Part shown: positions 61,685 through 64,000 of the stretch, in pieces | Numbering within the stretch: position 1 is the first letter of the stretch | Layout: every line of letters starts with the position of its first letter | From: UBA685 sp049890215 | GTDB lineage: Bacteria; Pseudomonadota; Alphaproteobacteria; Puniceispirillales; Puniceispirillaceae | Assembly: GCA_049890215.1 (NCBI GenBank) | Contig: JBMHBX010000038.1 | Location: 1-64,000, forward strand | Direction: 5' to 3' | Length of the DNA stretch: 64,000 nt | Notes under the pieces: model-generated | What the model was told of the DNA's origin: nothing | Database searches by the model: none | Seen by the model: the letters and a program-made list of their open reading frames with translations, nothing else | Made by a program: the position numbers and the translations under genes

Positions 61685-62575
61685 ATGACGATCTTTAATC
61701 TTGGCTCTATCAATCTTGATTATTTTTACCAGGTGCCGCATTTGCCACAGGCAGGAGAGACTCTTGCCACGACTCGATATCACTCAGGCCTTGGCGGCAA
61801 AGGGGCCAATCAGTCTGTGGCGATCGCAAGAGGCGGTGGCAAGGTGGTGCATATTGGCAATATACATCACGGCGATACCCACCATCTTGCGCTTCTTGAA
61901 CAAGCAGGTGTTGATCTGCGTCATGTGGAAAAATCAGATATACCAACAGGCCATGCGATCGTCATTGTAGAAGATGACACAGCTGAAAATCAGATATTGT
62001 TAATGCAAGGTGCCAATATCGCTGTCACAAAGCAGATGATAGAGGCCGCTCTTCAAGAGGCAGGACCGCATGATTGGGCGCTTACGCAAAATGAAACAAA
62101 TCTGGGGGAGCATTTTTTGCATGCTGCAAAGCACAAAGGGCTGCAAATTTGCTATTCAGCGGCACCTTTTGTGAAGCAGACTGTCTTATCTCTGCTTCCG
62201 ATTGTTGACCTTTTGGTGGTCAATGAGGGCGAAGCACATGATATCTCAGAGGCGGTCGCAAAAGCGCCGGATGAATGGGGCATACCGCATGTCATCATCA
62301 CCAAAGGGGCAGATGGCGCCTATTATTATGGCAAAGATGGGGCGCATTATGTGCCATCGCACAAAGTAGAGGCCATTGATACAACAGGCGCAGGCGATAC
62401 CTATCTTGGGTTTTTGCTTGCCGGGCTGTCAAAGGGCCAGTCAATGAAAGAGGCAATGCAAATCGCTGCAAGCGCGGCAGCCATTCAGGTCACACGCTCT
62501 GGCACGGCGTCTGCTATTCCGTCAATTGATGAAATCGCTCATCTTGATGGCGCTGGTGATAAAGCAGGGAAATAA
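61685..62575 (+). CDS. PfkB-family carbohydrate kinase, ribokinase-like
   Basis: 296 aa. GGLGGKGANQSVAIARGG-type motif (about residues 35-52, HSGLGGKGANQSVA), and the PfkB signature with catalytic Asp in IDTTGAGDTYLGFLLAGL (about 233-250). Ribokinase is the best fit by the GKGANQ motif and length; with a nucleoside hydrolase gene 17 bases downstream it would phosphorylate the released ribose. Weak ribosome site before the ATG. Confidence 0.85.
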   Translation: MTIFNLGSINLDYFYQVPHLPQAGETLATTRYHSGLGGKGANQSVAIARGGGKVVHIGNIHHGDTHHLALLEQAGVDLRHVEKSDIPTGHAIVIVEDDTAENQILLMQGANIAVTKQMIEAALQEAGPHDWALTQNETNLGEHFLHAAKHKGLQICYSAAPFVKQTVLSLLPIVDLLVVNEGEAHDISEAVAKAPDEWGIPHVIITKGADGAYYYGKDGAHYVPSHKVEAIDTTGAGDTYLGFLLAGLSKGQSMKEAMQIAASAAAIQVTRSGTASAIPSIDEIAHLDGAGDKAGK

Positions 62576-62592
62576 GAGCGGGAAAATAAGAT

Positions 62593-63546
62593 ATGTCTCA
62601 GACAAGCAAAGTGATTATTGATACAGATCCAGGCATTGATGATGCAATGGCCATCCATATGGCATTTGCTGATCCGCGCCTTGAGGTTGTTGGGCTCACA
62701 ACCATTTTTGGGAATGTGAACGTAGAACAGGCAACACGGAATGCGCTTTGGTTAGCAGAGCAGGCAGCCTATCCGCTTGATGTGGCAAAAGGCGCTGAAC
62801 GACCCCTTGTTCAAGAGCCAAACACACCAAGCTATTATGTTCATGGTGATGAAGGCTTTGGTGACTTGCCGGCTGTATCACCCACAACGAAAGCCCATGC
62901 ACTTGATGCGGCTGATTATATCATCCAGACATGCCGCGCAGCCTCTGGTGAGATCACGCTGTGTCCGGTTGGGCCTTTGACGAATATTGCTATCGCTTTG
63001 CAACGTGATCCTGATTTGGTTCATCATGTAAAATCTGTGGTGATCATGGGCGGTGCCGGTTTTGTGCCTGGCAATGTGACAGACTATGCCGAAGCGAATA
63101 TCTGGAATGATCCTCACGCTGCAGAGATTGTGTTTGCCGCAGACTGGGAAGTGGTGATGATCGGGCTTGATGTGACAACACAAGTGATGTGCCTGCCATC
63201 TGATTATCAGTCAGTGGCAAATGAAGGGGGCGCAATTGGCCGGTTTATTAATGATATCTCCATTTTCTATACCCGCTTTTATGCGACTATTTACAAAGAA
63301 GATGTCTGTGTTCTGCATGATCCTTGCGCCATAATTGCGATCACAGATCCAGCGTTATTTGAGTATCGCTCTCTGCCTGTTCGCGTTATTTGTGACGGTC
63401 CTGCCATAGGCCAGACTGTGCCGGATGAGACACTTCACCGCTCTGCGACAAAAATTGCGATTGGTGTTGATGTTGATAGCGTAAAAGCGCACTATTTAAC
63501 CATGTCAAAGAACGCACAGGCTGCCAAAGATAACAGGCTTGCCTGA
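62593..63546 (+). CDS. Nucleoside hydrolase (IunH/Rih type)
   Basis: 317 aa. The calcium-binding motif DTDPGIDDAM is at residues 10-19, with a second Asp-containing NIWNDPHAAEIV (about 175) and VCVLHDPCAI (about 237) completing the active site. These enzymes cleave ribonucleosides to base and ribose; the kinase upstream would use the ribose. Base preference (purine, pyrimidine or both) cannot be told from sequence. Confidence 0.93.
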   Translation: MSQTSKVIIDTDPGIDDAMAIHMAFADPRLEVVGLTTIFGNVNVEQATRNALWLAEQAAYPLDVAKGAERPLVQEPNTPSYYVHGDEGFGDLPAVSPTTKAHALDAADYIIQTCRAASGEITLCPVGPLTNIAIALQRDPDLVHHVKSVVIMGGAGFVPGNVTDYAEANIWNDPHAAEIVFAADWEVVMIGLDVTTQVMCLPSDYQSVANEGGAIGRFINDISIFYTRFYATIYKEDVCVLHDPCAIIAITDPALFEYRSLPVRVICDGPAIGQTVPDETLHRSATKIAIGVDVDSVKAHYLTMSKNAQAAKDNRLA

Positions 63547-63569
63547 CAGGCAAAAAAGGAGGGCCAGAG

Positions 63570-64000
63570 ATGAATATTGAAACAGTTGATTATCAGGCGC
63601 CCGATGCCAAACACTCATTAACGCGTTCACTTCATAATACTGGTTTTGCCGTGTTGGCAAATCATCCGGTCACACCAGAGCGGATTGCTTCCATCTATGA
63701 GAATTGGGGCAATTTTTTTGCCTCAGATGATAAACATGACTGGCTGCGTGATCCTGAAAATCAAGATGGGTATTTTCCGTTCCGTTCAGAAAATGCCAAG
63801 GGCCAGACACAAAAAGATCTCAAAGAATTTTATCATGTCTATTCCTGGGGGCGTGTGCCGCCATCTCTGGAAGCAGAGACAAGAGCTATGCACAAAGATC
63901 TGACAGATTTGGGCATTGAATTACTGTCCTGGCTGCAAGCAGAGACACCAGAAGACGTAAAGCGCCACTTTACCATGCCGCTTGAGGCGATGATGGGCGA
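63570..64000 (+). CDS. 2-oxoglutarate/Fe(II) oxygenase, isopenicillin N synthase type, 5' part
   Basis: An open frame from the ATG at 63570 (AAAGGAGGG upstream) to the window edge, at least 143 codons, truncated at the 3' side. The N-terminal region has the non-haem dioxygenase N-domain look (SLHNTGFAVLANHPVTPERI and a YFPFRSENAKG stretch). The iron-binding HxD...H triad would lie beyond the edge. It follows the nucleoside hydrolase by 23 bases. Members oxidise nucleobases, amino acids or other small molecules; a base released by the hydrolase is a possible substrate (inference). Confidence 0.7.
   Translation, partial: MNIETVDYQAPDAKHSLTRSLHNTGFAVLANHPVTPERIASIYENWGNFFASDDKHDWLRDPENQDGYFPFRSENAKGQTQKDLKEFYHVYSWGRVPPSLEAETRAMHKDLTDLGIELLSWLQAETPEDVKRHFTMPLEAMMG

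Noticed and set aside
1..64000. tRNA, rRNA, CRISPR arrays, insertion sequences and attachment sites
   Set aside because: Gaps between genes were read for cloverleaf-like segments, regularly spaced repeats and terminal inverted repeats; none was convincing.

Overview
The window looks like a stretch of chromosome from a marine alphaproteobacterium. The gene content is typical of SAR116- or Roseobacter-like heterotrophs: many binding-protein ABC importers, taurine uptake plus a SoeABC-type sulfite dehydrogenase, a non-pyrrolysine MttB homologue, and a tandem glycine riboswitch. This placement is inference from gene content and a moderate, slightly AT-rich base composition. I saw no rRNA, tRNA, CRISPR, IS element or prophage. 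Coding density is high, and nearly all genes sit in tight operons with 4-base or TGATG overlaps.

Region 1 (1-16015). After the tail of an iron(III)-type ABC permease, twelve minus-strand genes run from an MalK-type ATPase (13561) down to a MetE-like methyltransferase (1005). They encode a complete carbohydrate-type ABC importer, an HisD-family dehydrogenase, an SDR, a LacI regulator, a two-domain cupin, the MetE-like protein and three SnoaL/NTF2-like proteins. Divergent from it are a fourth SnoaL/NTF2-like gene and a COG3618 amidohydrolase/lactonase, with a PcaC-like gene facing them. This is the best candidate for an undescribed catabolic system: four related genes carrying about seven NTF2-like domains, with an importer, regulator and redox enzymes but no known pathway assignment.

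Region 2 (16212-28286). A four-gene plus-strand operon holds an M19-dipeptidase-like protein that lacks key metal ligands, an unrecognised 572-aa protein, a DUF3726-like protein and an Ldh-family oxidoreductase, and ends at a clear terminator. It is followed by an SF2 helicase, rpe, a glutathionyl-hydroquinone reductase, an MttB-like methyltransferase with a DegT aminotransferase, and trhO.

Region 3 (28447-34814). An arginine/polar amino-acid importer in the order P-J-Q-M-O, resembling Pseudomonas aot, is followed by a glutathione peroxidase and an FAD monooxygenase.

Region 4 (34863-47682). This is a taurine/sulfonate block: tauABC with a greatly enlarged TauC, an omega-aminotransferase, a divergent MocR/TauR regulator, pta and soeABC. 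The gene for sulfoacetaldehyde acetyltransferase (xsc), which would link these steps, is absent from the window.

Region 5 (47790-52841). Three prepilin-like proteins occur together. One is a pilin-LamG-C-type-lectin fusion, one carries a cadherin-like module, and one is GspK/PilX-like. They look like a minor-pilin tip adhesin.

Region 6 (53109-64000). ppa is followed by a tandem glycine riboswitch that appears to control a DadA-like oxidase by sequestering its ribosome binding site. Then come pyrC, a polyamine importer (potFGHI), pyrE, a small CWC protein, a ribokinase-like kinase, a nucleoside hydrolase and the start of a 2OG-Fe(II) oxygenase cut by the window edge.
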